A DNA stretch of 64,000 bases from Cyclospora cayetanensis. Taxonomy: Eukaryota > Apicomplexa > Conoidasida > Eucoccidiorida > Eimeriidae. The DNA lies in assembly GCF_002999335.1 (NCBI RefSeq), contig NW_020312762.1, positions 1 through 64,000 on the forward strand, written 5' to 3'. Shown here piece by piece: positions 1 through 13,570 of this stretch; the first letter of the stretch is position 1, and each line of letters begins with the position of its first letter. The translations under genes and the position numbers were made by a program. The notes beneath the pieces are model-generated. The model had not been told where the DNA came from and did not search any database. It was given only the letters and a program-made list of their open reading frames with translations.

Positions 1-3000
1 CGGCTAGACCTTTGTCTTCGCACTCCCTCGTTAGTTCAGGAGATGAGCTTGTTACAGTGGTAGCAGCCTGCAGATTCCAGCAGCTTGTCGGTGAATCCAT
101 AATGGTCTTGACCGAATGGCGTGGCTACTCGTGTCTGAGGGGCGTGGAAAAGCTATCAAGAAGGCCTTTCTGGCGACCTCAGGGCCTTCATGCGGTCTAC
201 AGGAAAACATGTAGCCAACTGGTCACTAGGCTCTTGGAAATGCTAATGGAGACGCTGAAAGTGTGTTGCTGCGAGATCCCCTAGGGACAGTAGGGGCCCT
301 ACCAGCGCTGCGCGCTAGCTTATGAGCTGTGATGTGAGAAGAAACGAGCGAATACACAGCGAGAAACTATGAAGACATATACGCATTGAGCCCGCAGACA
401 GAATATGCTATCCTTGGCAGGAGAAGTCCCTACTCCTCTGGGGCTCCTAGGCGCCTCATGGACCCGTATGCTGCAGGCAAATGGGAAAGCAACAGAGCAC
501 GGAAAAGGTCCATTTCAACACAAATTGCGAGCAACAAATCGGGCTCCGCATTGATTTCACGAAGTTCGGATCTGCTTTTTAAAGGGGGGCGACCCCACAT
601 CAGCTGGTCTGCCCACCACCGAGCTGCCCTGCATCAAATTGCAAGTACGGATTCACATTGGTGCATACCCATACGCCAACTGCTTTTTACACAAAAGGTA
701 ATAATGGATCGGAATATCTTTGCAGAAGTAACTGCGTTTTTGGCTACGAGCGTACTATGGCAGCATTTAATTCTGCAGGTGAGGATCGGCACTTATTCAC
801 TGGAACATGATGCTGACATTTTTGAACAGTTTCTTCTCCCCCTAGAGCGAATACACGTCATATTTTCAAGTTGTATGTCTCGGTCTCTAGATTGTTGGCC
901 TACAGCCGCTCTTCGAGGTTGAATACAAGCTAAGCTACACAAAGCAGTCAGCTCCAAACAGTGTTTACACATAAAGAGTTTTCAAATAATTGATTGTACG
1001 GTTTACCAATCAGTGGATGGCTCCGCACTACAAGGATATTGTAATAATGCGTGCACGCATGATGATTCTGCACAACTATCGTGCCGACGCCTGGACTGCA
1101 CGCAGGATGCAACTACCTGCACCTCAACTCTCCTTCATCATACAAGGCGTTGCCAATGTGGGTTTAGGGAAAGGAAGGAGACGGCTCTAATGAAAAGACG
1201 ATCCATTCTTACGGTTACATTGCGTTTTGGCCGCGAATTTCCACGGTGCTGGGTGTGCTGCTGCTAAGATTACCTGTTCGTGGTGAGGCGCTGGGCAGAG
1301 GCAGTGCATGCAGTCTTTGCAAGTAAGGCATGATCAGGAAGTATCGCAAGAAGTGCTTCTAGGGAGTAATGCTGCCTACAAGCTCTCCTTAGGGACACTC
1401 GTAAAACTACACTCAATACAAACTCAATAGTAAGCTCTTGAGTGTTTTCCAAAAGAGATCCAGCGGCGCTCTCAGCGTTCCAGACAATAGGGGAAAGAGA
1501 CAGCTGGAGTGCATGTAGCAGCAGCCTCTACGCACTCCAAGCATGTTCAGAGAGTTGCATGTCGCATCTAGTGGACATGCACACAACATTGATCTGGTTT
1601 TGAGTTATCACTATTCTGCAACAGATTAGGAGTATGAACAGACAGCCAATTCGTCAACATTTTTAATCGTGTGATATACGTAAAGTAGTAGAAAGTGATA
1701 AAGTGCAGCTATTCCCTCTAGACAGCCGCTGCAACACTAATTTCTCCCAATGCTTTTATAAGGCACTCTCAAAAAGCTTCTTCAGCACCATGACAGAGAA
1801 CGTACTTATGAAGAGCGAAGTAATGGCAGGCCTTTCGCATATGCTATGCGGCAACCGCGCAAGTGTTTCAGTGATTCTATCCCTAGCGCCTGACCCCTCT
1901 GAAACAAGCTACAGGTATCTGTTTGAAATTCACTCAGGGCCATATGAGTACAAAGACTCATGGTTCATTACGAATGGGTAGTCGAGAAATTATCCTGCTG
2001 AGCTCCGAGTGGGAATTATCTCACAACTGCCCTGGGCATTCAAGTTGCGTTTGAGCGATTCCTTAAACATGTATACGACTACACACACCAAACGTTGAGG
2101 TAAAACTGCCGATACAGCACCATTTCCGAGAAATAATGGTTTTGCCGTTTAGCTTCCGGTGCGTTTTGGCTTCATGCAGCGATCGCCAGGGCTCGTTTTT
2201 TACGATTTGCAGTTACCCCCGCGCAGAGTGCATCTGATCCCTCTGGGGTATTTTCTAAGCCACCCTATAACCTGCTCGACTATCCATATTCCCTGCTGCT
2301 AACTATAGAGAGAGCTCTGTAGGAGTGCACAGATTATCAGACAGAGAGACAGCATGCGAGGCACGCAGAACATAGGGAACTCGTGCTTTCAAAAGCTGCA
2401 GGTCGGCTCATGGCTTTGCCTGAACGGAGTAAAACGCAACGATGCATGAGCGTGTGCAACTCAAGAAAGCCAAACAAGCTTCCGTAAGAAGCACTGATTC
2501 ATCTTTTCTAACCGTGGTAACTTGCAGGAACCGGCAGGAGGCGTTGCTCCCTGCCAATATATTTGTCGGATTTCCTATGCGAAACTGAGGCCTCAACAGG
2601 GCACCCGGGGTAGCACATGAAAGCCTCGAAAGTAAGCTATTATAAAAATAGGGAGGGTTTTAAGCGGGGAGCTGTAAATCAGAGTGGCTCGTACACTGCT
2701 TGTCAAGAGAAGTGGCAGCGAGAAGGGAGGCATACAAAACTGCGAGTCCAGACGAACGCGCAAACGGGGAGCATGTGCACCTAAAAACAGGCCTCGCTTG
2801 TCCATAATGTGCCACAAAACCAGCATAAGCGATGAGCTTGATGCGCAATGCTCGGCCCTAGTGCTCTTTGAATGCACCTTTTATAGAGGAAAAGAAAGTG
2901 CAGATTCCGCAGCCCCTCACCACTCATAATACCCTGCAACTGGCTGACCATTCGTCACCATGATGACCCACGCTACCGACGTCTGTGTTATACCCCTCAC

Positions 3001-3853
3001 CCACAGTCTGTGTAATAAAAGCTGAACAAGCCTGGATAGTCCACCCCCAACGGGAGGAAGCTTCGTGAGGATATTTGCGAGTACCAGGGCACTCCAAGGA
3101 ACTAGACCAATTCAGCTTACTAGAAATGTACACATTAAGCCCCTAGCTATGTTTATAAAGCCTGAAGCTGCTAGTTAATACTTACTTTGCTCTCTGGGCC
3201 AAAGGGGCAGACCAATGGCCTGCGGCAGAAGCACTGAAACAGCCTCGGTCGGGGCCGTGCCACCCATTAGCGGAGCATGAGCGGTCTTCTTGCCTCCAGG
3301 AACAAACAACTCCAAATACTTTGCTGATTTTTACGCCGATTTTCCAGACTCCAACCCGGGCATTCTCCCTCACTGCGAGATGAAAGGTCGGCAGTCCGGC
3401 CTGTTTATTGGTCACGGCTGCTGCCCCGTTGCTTCTTCCTTTACCTGTTGAACCGGCACAGACATCCCGTTTATATCCCATTTAGAGCAGTATATTCGCT
3501 CTGAAGATACGGAGACAACTTCCCAGGGTCCATACGGACCCTTGGGTGCACGCGCACCTGATCGCGAGGCCTCCGCGTCGATTCCTATCAAACTGTGCCT
3601 CCCCCCATTTCCAGTCCCCTGATAAACTATCTCTGGGTTTTTCGCTCTCTCCCACTGCCTTTTGTGTAGCCGTTTGTAGGGCATTGTCGTTTTTTCCCTG
3701 CGATCCGCCGCCGTCGTCCCGTAGTTTGCACCGCGCTTTTTACCCCGCAATGCAACTGCACGCTGATGAGAGTGGTAGCTGTACTCCAGGGCCTCTATTG
3801 CGGGTAAATGCTATATGCGTACTTAGGAGGTGGCATATTCCGGGTACTTCAGC
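1..3853. other. Intergenic or unassigned, repeat-poor DNA
   Basis: No protein family was recognised on either strand. The longest plus-strand open frame (386-922, 178 codons) opens at a TTG; its first ATG is near 458. A consensus-like donor (CAG|GTGAGG) sits inside it at about 779, so 386-779 could be an exon of an undetected gene, but the translation resembles nothing I know. A 112-codon minus-strand frame at 3412-3750 is basic and could be a divergent first exon, again unsupported. The stretch probably includes the promoter of the kinase-like gene that starts near 3854. Confidence 0.4.
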
Positions 3854-6800
3854 ATGAGTCTGCCGGTGTCTAACTTTGGGTTGCTTGGGGAGAGTATCTC
3901 TTGGCCCCCGGGGTTCGTCGCAATACAGCGCATGCCAGGTGCGGACTTTCACGCTAATCCCCTGCAGAGCCACCAAACTATGAATTCTGTCTTCAACGGC
4001 AGGCCAGTCAAAGAATCTCACCCTGCAGGCATACGTGCAACCCCTACGGACCAAACAGTAAAGCCACGTTGTCGTTTCAGCTTATTTAGTCCAACTCAAC
4101 ATTCCTTACTGATGAATTAAGAAGGTGTAATCGAGGAGCTCATGCTATGTGGGTTTATGTCCAGTCGGGACGGCTCTGGCTATGCGAATGCCGCTATTTA
4201 TTGCAGGGAGCGCCGCCCATGGTGGGACTTGGCTCGTCAAGAATGATGTAATTGCACAAACGGAAGAACTTGAGAAGCACAAGTAAGAATGCTTGGCTTA
4301 CAGTGGTCTTGCAGGTGCGGTCTTCCGGAGCCGGCAGCTGGTAACAAACGTACTTGCAGTTATGCATACATTAGGGTCTGCTATGCTACAAGAGTCATGT
4401 ATGTGCCATAGCATTGCTACAGGGCCAAGCTGGAAGAAGCCCTTGCTCGTCTAGATATTGGTATCGACCAAGCAGCACAGGAATTAGAAGAAGAACAAGA
4501 TGAGGCCTTTGAAGACGGTGATAATTATGAAGATGAAATGGACTACGCAGAGCGATTTAATCCACACGACCGGTGATGCGCCACGAAGCTATGTCCTACA
4601 CGGAAGTCGTTGACGTTCAAAGGGACGTGTGTGTAGTTGCTGACTGTTAGAGCAATCCAGCTTGCTCTGCCGTTTTACATACGCGCGTGGAGCAGAACAG
4701 TCTTGATGAAATTAAGTCGACACATTGGCTCTTTGGATTTCTGAGCGAGTACTCTGCTGCAATGTATATTTGCTTAGAGAGGACCCGGAGGTGCTGCTAG
4801 AGGAGCGACAACAGCTCAAGACTGATATTGAAGATCAACTGGACGAAGTGAGACGCGTCTTGCCACTTGTATATGCACTCGAGGGTCTTGTTTTTCAAGA
4901 TGTACATACCTGCTGGCCATGGTGCCACTTCATGATGAATATTCTCGCCAGAAGAAAATGTCGCTGGTCTAATCAGGACATTGGTTTTTGGACGTGTGCT
5001 TAACCGCGAGGTAGCAGGCTGCGTTTTGCTCCCCTTTTCCGGTGCTTTTCTAAAAAGAAATAGAGCAGACAAACAGCAGGAGACTCTGAACATAACTCGA
5101 TTTGTCTCCCTGTCTCCATGGATATACCTACAGGTCCGAGAGAAGCTCGAACAGCTGGAGTCTAGCAGTTTGAACTTCACGTGGGAGCGCCGGGAACTGC
5201 CCATTGCAGTACGTTCCTTTTTCCCGCGTATGGCTTCTTCGTTTGCGTGGCATGCCTCTGCCGCCGCTTCTTCGGTATCGGCGTTTCCGTATTGTCGTGG
5301 TCGACACAGTTGTCCTTGAACGGACGGAAAGCAGAAATTGTGCGCTTCATGCGTGTATTCTATTGCTTTATAGTCATTTCTAAAGCAAACAGCATCATAG
5401 AAAAACCATATGGCGCGTAGTTACAGCAGAATGTCGCACATACCACCATTCTATACGTTATGTGCTTTTTGAGTGGCCTGCATGGGGACGTGTCTGTGTC
5501 AAAATCAGGATTGCTTTTGCAACCGAGTGAATGCACTTCCCAAACTCTTCGACGTTTGGTTTGCTGGGTCAAATGTTCCTGTGTTCGCACATTCCAATGT
5601 TTTAAAAATATTTCTTGCGATTTTTTGTGCGCCGTGCTGTAGAAAACAAGTTGTCCGTGCATAGCGATGAGCCCAACAAACGCACGGCTGTTTGTCAGTA
5701 TCTAACTAAGCCTAGAGCTGCATGTTATTGTATTCGCTGCTTGAATCTGGCGGATCGCCATTGTAGGAACATGTGAGTGCTCCATCGCGTAGACAAGTAG
5801 TGCCTTTGCGTGAGCGTGTACCATCGACATGTTAGTGGACTGCTGTCGCTGAATGAAACAGGTTGTTTCATAAGGGATATACCGTTTCCATATGCGCAGC
5901 TTAGACGATTGGATAAGCCCTGGGAGGACTTCAACCACGAGTTACTAGTCCAGGCCCATTTGGAGGCACGTGCCCTTGCAGCGGCAGAAAAAGAACGGCT
6001 CGAAAAAGCAGCAAAAAAGGCCGCCAAGAAAGGTAATTATATCGTATCCCACACTGCATGCGTATTGTAGTTTCAGATACCAACATGCCTGCCCAGCTTG
6101 GATAGACATGAATAGCACTTTTATAATTCGGGGTTGAACTTGGTCGCAGGGAAGAAGGTAGCAGCTCCGAAGGTGGCTCCAATCGAGCGAGATGTTCCAA
6201 CATTTTTCTGTGCCAAAGTTGTAAGCTTCTGTGCTCCTAAGTTCTGTCCAAATCTCACCTCTTACATTCCTTCCAGATGAGGTGATTGAATTTTTGTAAG
6301 TGTTTGGTGATCTAATTGACTCAATGGTCTAGGGAACAACTAGAAGCCAGACGCAACTGTAGGCAATATCTTCCACAGAAAAGCTGCGATACAAGTTCGC
6401 TGTACAGCCTGGTCTCTAGAGGGTATAATGTTGATTTGTACTCATCTAATGGAATCTATCTGCCTGAGTGTGGCCGACTGTCTTGGACATCAACGGATCC
6501 TGCTCGTTTGCATTGTAATGTGAACAAGATGTTGCTTTAAGCGTGAGCTGCTCAGGTGGACCCAGGAGCCGCAGTGGCAGCCGATGGACGGGTTTTTCAG
6601 TACAGCGACGCTGCATTTGACCATGAAGGGGCCAAGACCTTGGTCAAGGAAGTGGAGGTCTTTATGCGTTTTTGCTGGCGGTACATAGTGGAAAAGGGGA
6701 AGTTCAATTTTGAGCAAGTCGGGCTGCTACCGGTGGTTCACACCGCTACTGTCAGCCACGCCCATGTCAGTTTGAAGAGCTTCTCAGAAGCGGCAATTAT

Positions 6801-9176
6801 CACGTGAGGCTTTCAAGTAGCACATCGGGGGTACCTGTTTCGCATGTGGCCAGCGCCCCAGGCACTCAGATGCAGACGTTGGTTATGCATGCGATATCTG
6901 CGAGCATATTGGCGCAACAACAGCCCGCGGTCTTTCGCTCTGCCTGCTAGTCACCCTAATTATTAAAAGCGTTTGCGTGCTGCACTGCAACCTGATGAGT
7001 ACGTAGGCTTGTGCTGGGCAGACTGTTATACACGGCTGTATGCGGTTACTGGTCAATACTCAGGCCTTTAATGCAGAATGGCAGTGTCGGAGCGGTTATA
7101 AAGGCTCTTGCGGGCAAGAAGAACACGTACGCGTACAAGGCGGATCTACTACTGGCGAATGCGAAAACCCTTATACTGTGGTAATAAAACTTTCCCTCGA
7201 ACAGCCCCTGGGGAGGGCGCGACTGCTTAGCAGCTATCGGCCGGTACACGCTTTCCAAAGCAGTTGGATAAGCCTTTTGTATGTACTCTGAAATATATTT
7301 GGAGCCGTTTTATGTTCTGTTATCTATTGCCTTACTATAGTGGTTATCCGCTTGGGCTGAAGTCTTGCTGGCGTGATGTTGATTCGGTGTTCCCTTGGGG
7401 TGCTTTCAGTTTAGCTTTTCTCGAACACCACGGAGTTTACCATGGGAACATCCATCCGAACAATATTTTTGTTTCGGACGACGGTTTTCGTCTTCTCATT
7501 GGCGATTTTCTCCCTCCAAGTAACTAATTCCTTTTCTTGTATCCTAATTACGGAATCCCTTGCCGTTCTCAGTATCCAGCAAGGCACTTCTGGCATATGG
7601 GCTCCGGTGATGGTGCCTGAATGGTGCGTGGCCCGAATATTTGTCATGTCCTTTTTGGAGACTACACTTGGGTGCATGGGATATTTAGGTGAATTCAAGC
7701 GCTGGCTTGTACAAGTGGCCAAAGGCTTAGGCGCTGTGCCTGCCTACTGCTCACCTGAGTATTACACCGCACTGGCTGATCGGCGGATCCAGCGGGCAGC
7801 AGTTTACACAAAGACCCTTTCTCCACACAAGCACGACGTTTTTTGTCTGGGGCTTGTGTTCTTGCAACTTGCAACGCTTCAGAATGTTGTGGTGAGAATA
7901 TCGCTCGCCCTGCGGGCGCTGGTGCTCCTCCCCTATGCGTGATATGTACATTAAACTGCTCCCATTGTGGATTATTAGAGTGGTTTACATGACCAGGAGT
8001 GAACAAGCAGTTCCTATTCGAGTTGTGTTTCTTTTCTCTTGGAAACTTTGTAGGCTTTAGTTGCCAGTGTTGTTGTCTCCAATGGCATTTTATGCATCGC
8101 ATTCTGTGGACCAAGGTATTAGAAAGCACGTTTGGCAAGCTTTAAACTTGCTGTCGATCCAATTGCAGCCGTTTGCTGGTACACAACTATTCTGTGCATG
8201 CTGTTATTGCAGACATATCGGGACAAACCAAAAAAGTTAATGGCTGCCTTGGAGAAACTTCAAAACACCAACTCGCCTGCAGCGCCAGGTATGGCAAATC
8301 TTAAGTTTCTTAAAAAGCACTTAACAAAGGACTTCACACTTACATTTTGAGCATCATGAATCGCCTCGTATTACTGTATATCGAGGAGCACGCCTTTGCA
8401 TGCAACTGGACAGTGAGACACTCTATTGCCAAAATCCGTTCCATTCTTTGTTTAACATTTCCTCCCAGGCACCTCTGAGGCACTGTTATCCAATAGGCCA
8501 TACGTGGCCCTCAGATAGTGCTGTGTCTCTAATTTTCTGTAGATTACCATGATTTTCTAAGTAGCCGGCATCTCTGTTCGAAATGTGTTTCCAGATGCGT
8601 GTGTGCCGTGGTGGGAGTGTGGGACTTGGTCTGTCTTGTAATAATAGCGAGATTCCGAGGTATCCTGCCTGTTTTTGTTGCAGAACTTGCGGCGTTACTG
8701 GGCCGTATGCTCACCATGAATGCCGTAGATCGACCCCTTTTTAGGGACTTGGTAGTGAGGCTAAGAAAGGCACAGCGGCGGAGGGCCATGGGTGTCACAC
8801 TCGTTCTTAGAGCAGGTCTTTGTTTTCGCCAAAGCGCGCGAGAGAATATGCTTGCCTGAATCGATGTAACGCTGCACGGGGCGAAGAGTATAGTAAGAAC
8901 CATAAAAATGCGAACCGTTTCACTCCTATCATCGTTGGTACTCTACCAGCCGACGTTTTTCTACGGTGTGCTCTGCTTCCCCAGGACGCACAAGACCGCT
9001 GGACGCTGCAGGCTTCGGATTGGGTACGCGGAGCTGCTGGGCTACTTGGCTTCGGGCAGCCCCTGGCTGAGGAACTGTATCTTGACAAGTCCCTGACTCC
9101 CGCGGGCATGGGGGCACAAACCAGGCCAGCCAATCCCAAGAAGGAAAAGGATGAGTCCAGCTGCGCAGTGATGTGA
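3854..9176 (+). CDS. Coiled-coil protein with a protein-kinase-like (probably pseudokinase) domain and possible CaaX tail
   Basis: Phase-consistent exons: 3854-4034, 4207-4282, 4423-4572, 4778-4901, 5134-5208, 5900-6032, 6150-6209, 6277-6295, 6333-6411, 6556-6803, 7064-7180, 7410-7519, 7689-7891, 8213-8288, 8684-about 8793, 8985-9176; about 650 residues. The first third is charged and helical (for example AKLEEALARLDIGIDQAAQE, then an acidic stretch and an Ala/Lys-rich helix), suggesting coiled coil. The rest resembles a protein kinase: a hinge-like PLMQNGSVGAVI, the catalytic-loop equivalent HGNIHPNNIF, IGDFLPP in place of DFG, YCSPEYY in place of APE, HDVFCLGLVFLQLAT for the helix-F segment, and DRPLFRDL near the end. 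The catalytic-loop Asp of HRD is Asn, the loop Lys is His and the Gly of DFG is Leu. No glycine-rich loop or ATP-anchoring Lys was found, so it is probably catalytically dead. The last exon, if read in the frame chosen, ends KEKDESSCAVM, a CaaX-type prenylation signal. Least certain are the first exon (an alternative start is the ATG at 4182 or 4188), the donor near 8793 and the last-exon frame. The family within the kinase superfamily is not recognised. Confidence 0.7.
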
Positions 9177-9931
9177 TGGGGTACGCTATACTCTCCGCCA
9201 TTATTAACCTTGCTCCCTCCTATTGTCTAGAAACGTCCAAAAGGAGTATCTGAGTTTTAGATCGACGGCAAGGCGAATATGTAGCCATTGCCTTTGCAAA
9301 TTCACTTGTACTTTGCGTTTACCACTACATGCTAAGCAGGCTGCAGCAGAAAAACGTCTTTTAACATGGTATTCTTCATGGACTCTGAGGTCTAAATGAC
9401 TGCAAACATCAAATCTCTTGCATGCAACAACAGACATTTGGTGCTTGACTTTGTTTATTTGTTTTGGGGTCGTTCGCCAGCAGGCTACGTATTGCTAGGG
9501 TGCTCACCTGCTCTCACGAATGCTCGTGCAATGGCACGCCGATATGCGCTCCCAAACGCACGCGATTCAGAGCCCAGCGATCAAAAGGCTCCAATGTGAT
9601 TTTCCTACAGAAGTGCCGGCAGCGGCTTTAGAAGAACATGTATACTTCTTTCAAGCCACACAACACATGGCATTAATTATGGCAGTTAAAGGGGCAAAGG
9701 GAAGAACGTATGCACGTTGTAGACCGCGGAACAGCCAATATTCAGCAGCCTTCCTTATTTGACGATTAACCCATGAAGCTGACGCATCGACAAGCTGAAG
9801 GCATTCTAGGCACGTCGACCTCGCATGCCAGTGGAGCGGCCCTGAAACCAGGAACTTCCGTCTTCTTAGCAAGCAATCGACCGTTCCACCAGATCAAGGG
9901 ATGCCAAATGCACGAATTGAGCTAGCTGACA
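9177..9931. other. Convergent intergenic gap
   Basis: This stretch separates the 3' ends of the plus-strand kinase-like gene and the minus-strand RlmN-like gene, so it should hold both 3' untranslated regions. I see no recognisable coding exon, repeat or RNA gene in it. Confidence 0.5.
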
Positions 9932-12900
9932 TTACGAAGTCGCCGACATATCATGAGTGAGGCGCTTGTTATCGGGGTCGTATGCTGCGAATTAATTAAC
10001 GAGGCAACACTGTCAATAAGCCTTGCCTTGAACAACATTGTATTTAACAAGGTCAAGGGAATCTAAGCAGCGGATAGCACGTGCAGCTTGGCGTAGCCCG
10101 TCAGCACACAAAGCGCTACGTGCCATCTGCCAACTTCCCTCGCTCACCGGCAAACTGCTGACCGCATGCAGCATCGATCTCCCTTCCAAAATAGTGCCTG
10201 TAAAGCAAGCGCATGGCATGGAATTTGTTTTGAGGCCCATTGTTACATAGCGGTGGAAGGTGCGTGGCACGGGTTTCCCTACTAGACCCACTGTTTTATC
10301 CGAACATTGCCTATTTGCACAATATATATCTAATACATGTCCATACAATGCACCATGCAGCAATAGCTTGAAAGGGCAGTGGAATTATGAGCTGCATGCA
10401 CGGTATCGTCTATGCCATAAGTTTCGTATGAAGTAATCAGACAGCGTAGTATAAACAGCCGCGAACCGCTTCTTTGTCAACTGATCACCTGCGGGAATGC
10501 GAGATGGAGGAGTTGTCAAGTATTTCCTGCAAAAATATCAGTACAGTGCGTGCCACTGAATACTTTGAAAACAGGCTGATCAGGTGTCAAGCTGAGGGGA
10601 AGCCATTATTTTTCATGCAGCATCCATTGTTTGCCTGGAATGGCGTAGCTTGCGCGTACCTCGAACAGCTCAAGTCGTTTGTTCTCAGCGCGCCGCAAGG
10701 AGGGTGATACACCTTTTGCTGCATCCATTCAAAAGACATCATTTGATCATACTATCAGCTGGTCATCTCAGGATGCTGGAGCGCGCATTCTTGTTGATAA
10801 AGCGAATCGGGAGTATCCCCTTTCAACACTAGGCTGCAGTGGGAACATCTGGTTGCGCGGCAAGAAAACACTGTCGTGCTAGCAACGGTGCAGCAGAAGT
10901 TCCACCAGAGGCTATTCGTCGATGCCAGACCCTCATTGTATGCTATCAGAGATATATGGTACAAATGTCTCGTTTCTATTCTGCGCTCCCGTAGAAGTGC
11001 TGCAAGGGCTTTTGCATGTTCAGCGGAGTCGTTCTGGCCTGAACCCCAGCATACAAAGCAGAACAAAACTAGTACACTCAAAGTTTACCAGAATCAGCTG
11101 TACCAACTCAAGGCATGATGCAGAGCAATTAAAGAGTCTATACCTATCACAAAGATGGTGCCAGGGTGCCTTCCGTTATAAAAGGCTCACTTCGCTATCA
11201 GATATGCTCGAGTCGCGCTGTCTATGTTACACTAGCACGCTCATCGACTACATCGGTGCCCAATCCATATATGTTCCGCCCGTACGCCAGTCCATCCAAG
11301 TGCTGGGCATTTACCTTCAAGCAACAAGTAGGCAATCCAGACACGACGCCCTGTTAACGCAATTCGTTCATCGAGGAGATCGAGAACCTCGGGGAAAGGA
11401 TACATGCGATTTGCTGGGACCTGCACAATCCAAACAGCTGAACGGGCAGCTCTAGGCATGCCTCTGATCTGGTAATAAACAGTTCGTGAAAACTGTGTAT
11501 TGGCCTTCAATTGTTTCGTGCCAAAAATATCCAGCTTGGAAATCGCACGCTACAGCCCCTCTCTCCAGAAAGGAATTCTCGGTTCGCTATTAATCAAATC
11601 CCGCAGAATCCAGCCAATGCAGTGTAAACATATAGTAGACTTGCATCACCTGATCAACCAAGTAATGCAATGCTAATTATCACAATGCACAGTGCAAACG
11701 TACCAGGATATTGCGCTCTTCGGTGAAGGGGGAATGCAGGGAAAACGCCAAATTAACCTAAGAGATGAAGCATTCATCAGTTAGACGGCACAGTCACTAG
11801 GTGTGTACAGTGAGGGAACCAAAGAAGCAAACCGTATCATTTAACTCCTACAACTGGAAGAAAAGAAACCGTTGCCGAAGCCCAATGCAAAAGCAAACAG
11901 TGTACCGTAAAGTCAAGCCCTTACTACTATCAATCAAATAGTAAGCTCTAGCAGTGAATCGGAGAGCTCGTTTAAACCATTTGCCTACGATTGATGCATC
12001 CATGTGTAATTGCAACCCCAGATCCATCAAAACGAAACGATCGCCTTTTCGGTCATACCCTTCTTTACTCTAAGCCAACTGGCTAAATGGCTTTCAGCTC
12101 CACGTGCACATAAATGCGTGTGAGATGCTGCCCTGTGCATTCGTATGTGTGCGCAGATCATGCACAGACATCAGACCTGTGGGTGCTCCTCGTTCAATTT
12201 CTTAATTCCAGGCAGAACCCCCGAGGTAGAGATACTCAGACGCCGTGCTGAAATACCAAAAGCCCGAGGGTCCGCTAGCAACTTGATGGCATCGAATACG
12301 CGGGGGTTCATCAGGGGTTCTCCCATGCCTGCGATAACGGCTAGCAAACAGCTCCGGAAGCTTAATTTGGGGGTCTCACGATGTGCTCTATTCTGAATGT
12401 TGCGATTTCAGCTGGGACGAATGTGTTACAAGATAACCGAAAGGGGATTCGAACTCCCTAAACAATTTTCACAGCCGGGCCTCCTTCATCCCACTGACCG
12501 AAATCCCATATATCATCCATATATTGATGAGAGCTTGTCTGTCATTGAACTGTCTATGGAGCTCCAGCTGTTAGCAGGCTTGCTTACCCATGAAAGAAAT
12601 TGAACCTGGGTGCACACCTTTAGATTGAAAGTACAGCACCTGGTCAGTGATTTCATCGACAGTCAACTGTCGCTTAAAGCCAATTTTTCCTGCAAGACAA
12701 CACATGCACAAGTTACTGGTGGAGAGCAAATTCAAGAGACGCTGTACAAGCTAAAGAAACTGCAGACCTACGGACTTTACGTAGATTAGTAGTCTGATTT
12801 ATGCAGAGCCCAATCAAGTCGTAGCCACTTGAAGTGATCAACTTACAAAAAAACCTGTTTTTACCATTTTAGACTTGCCTGCCCAGAATTTTAAGCAGCG

Positions 12901-13570
12901 TGGACGAATTGCAAAAAACTTTTGTGTGTGTATCGCGGCGCTTACCAGTAGCACAAAAGCTGCAATTGAAAGAGCATCCAGCCTGAACATTCAACACAGG
13001 AGCTGCGATGGAAAGAGCATCTAGCCGAGGCACATCGGTCCTGTTGCAGCCTCATTTTCTGGCAGTTTTTGTTCAATAACCCGCAAATATTTACAGCAAC
13101 TAACTCGAGTACCTGCCCACTCTGCACTAATCCTGACTGGGTGTACTAATTGTGTCTTCAGTCATTAATAATCCGTGGAAGAGAGTTGGCATGCGGGAGG
13201 CTATTCGGGGTGGCGTCTACTGCGTATACAATGGATGGGGGCTACATCCCACCTGTGACGAAATGCACAGAGAGGTATGAGTGGAGAACTTGAGGGCCAC
13301 TGCTTCAATTCTGACTCCATCTTTGCACTCAAAAAGCACCTTTGTGGCCCTCGGGGCCTCAGATATGGAGGCACATTTTAGTGTTAGCAAATCTGAGCCA
13401 AACTCCCTCTCGATTGTGCTTTGTGCCTGAATCCCAAGGACCTTAAGGTCGGCTACTGCAGTGACTTTCCTTCTATACACCTGCTGAAAAAGCTGATTTA
13501 GCCGATAATTTGGGGCTCCAGCCCTTAGCAAGGCGGCCTTAAGAAGACGGAAGCGTCCAGAGCACTCCAT
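9932..13570 (-). CDS. RlmN-type radical-SAM RNA methyltransferase (adenine C2 methylation), multi-exon
   Basis: Family members use two SAM molecules and a 4Fe-4S cluster to methylate C2 of adenosine in 23S rRNA and some tRNAs. Minus-strand exons in gene order: 13570-13253, 12982-12946, 12689-12588, 12328-12177, [unresolved exon], 11420-11315, 11038-10931, 10718-10660, 10526-10489, 10197-10148, 9984-9932. Phases match across every resolved junction. Seen: N-terminal RNA-binding-like segment, SLCISSQ with the first catalytic Cys, [12 protein letters not shown] carrying the CxxxCxxC cluster motif, [35 protein letters not shown] for SAM binding, [44 protein letters not shown], and [11 protein letters not shown] with the second catalytic (methyl-accepting) Cys. 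The segment normally reading like NLAVSLHAP was not located between 11421 and 12176. About 341 residues are resolved. The start at 13570 lacks an organelle leader; an upstream exon is possible because an AG acceptor and an in-frame stop lie just 5'. An apicoplast or mitochondrial role is inference. Confidence 0.9.

Noticed and set aside
3412..3750. A 112-codon basic minus-strand open frame upstream of the pseudokinase
   Set aside because: No similarity and no second exon could be joined to it.
12420..12470. A GGGATTCGAACTCCC-like word resembling a tRNA T-arm on the minus strand
   Set aside because: No matching acceptor stem, D-arm or anticodon arm at the right distance; it lies inside an intron of the RlmN-like gene.
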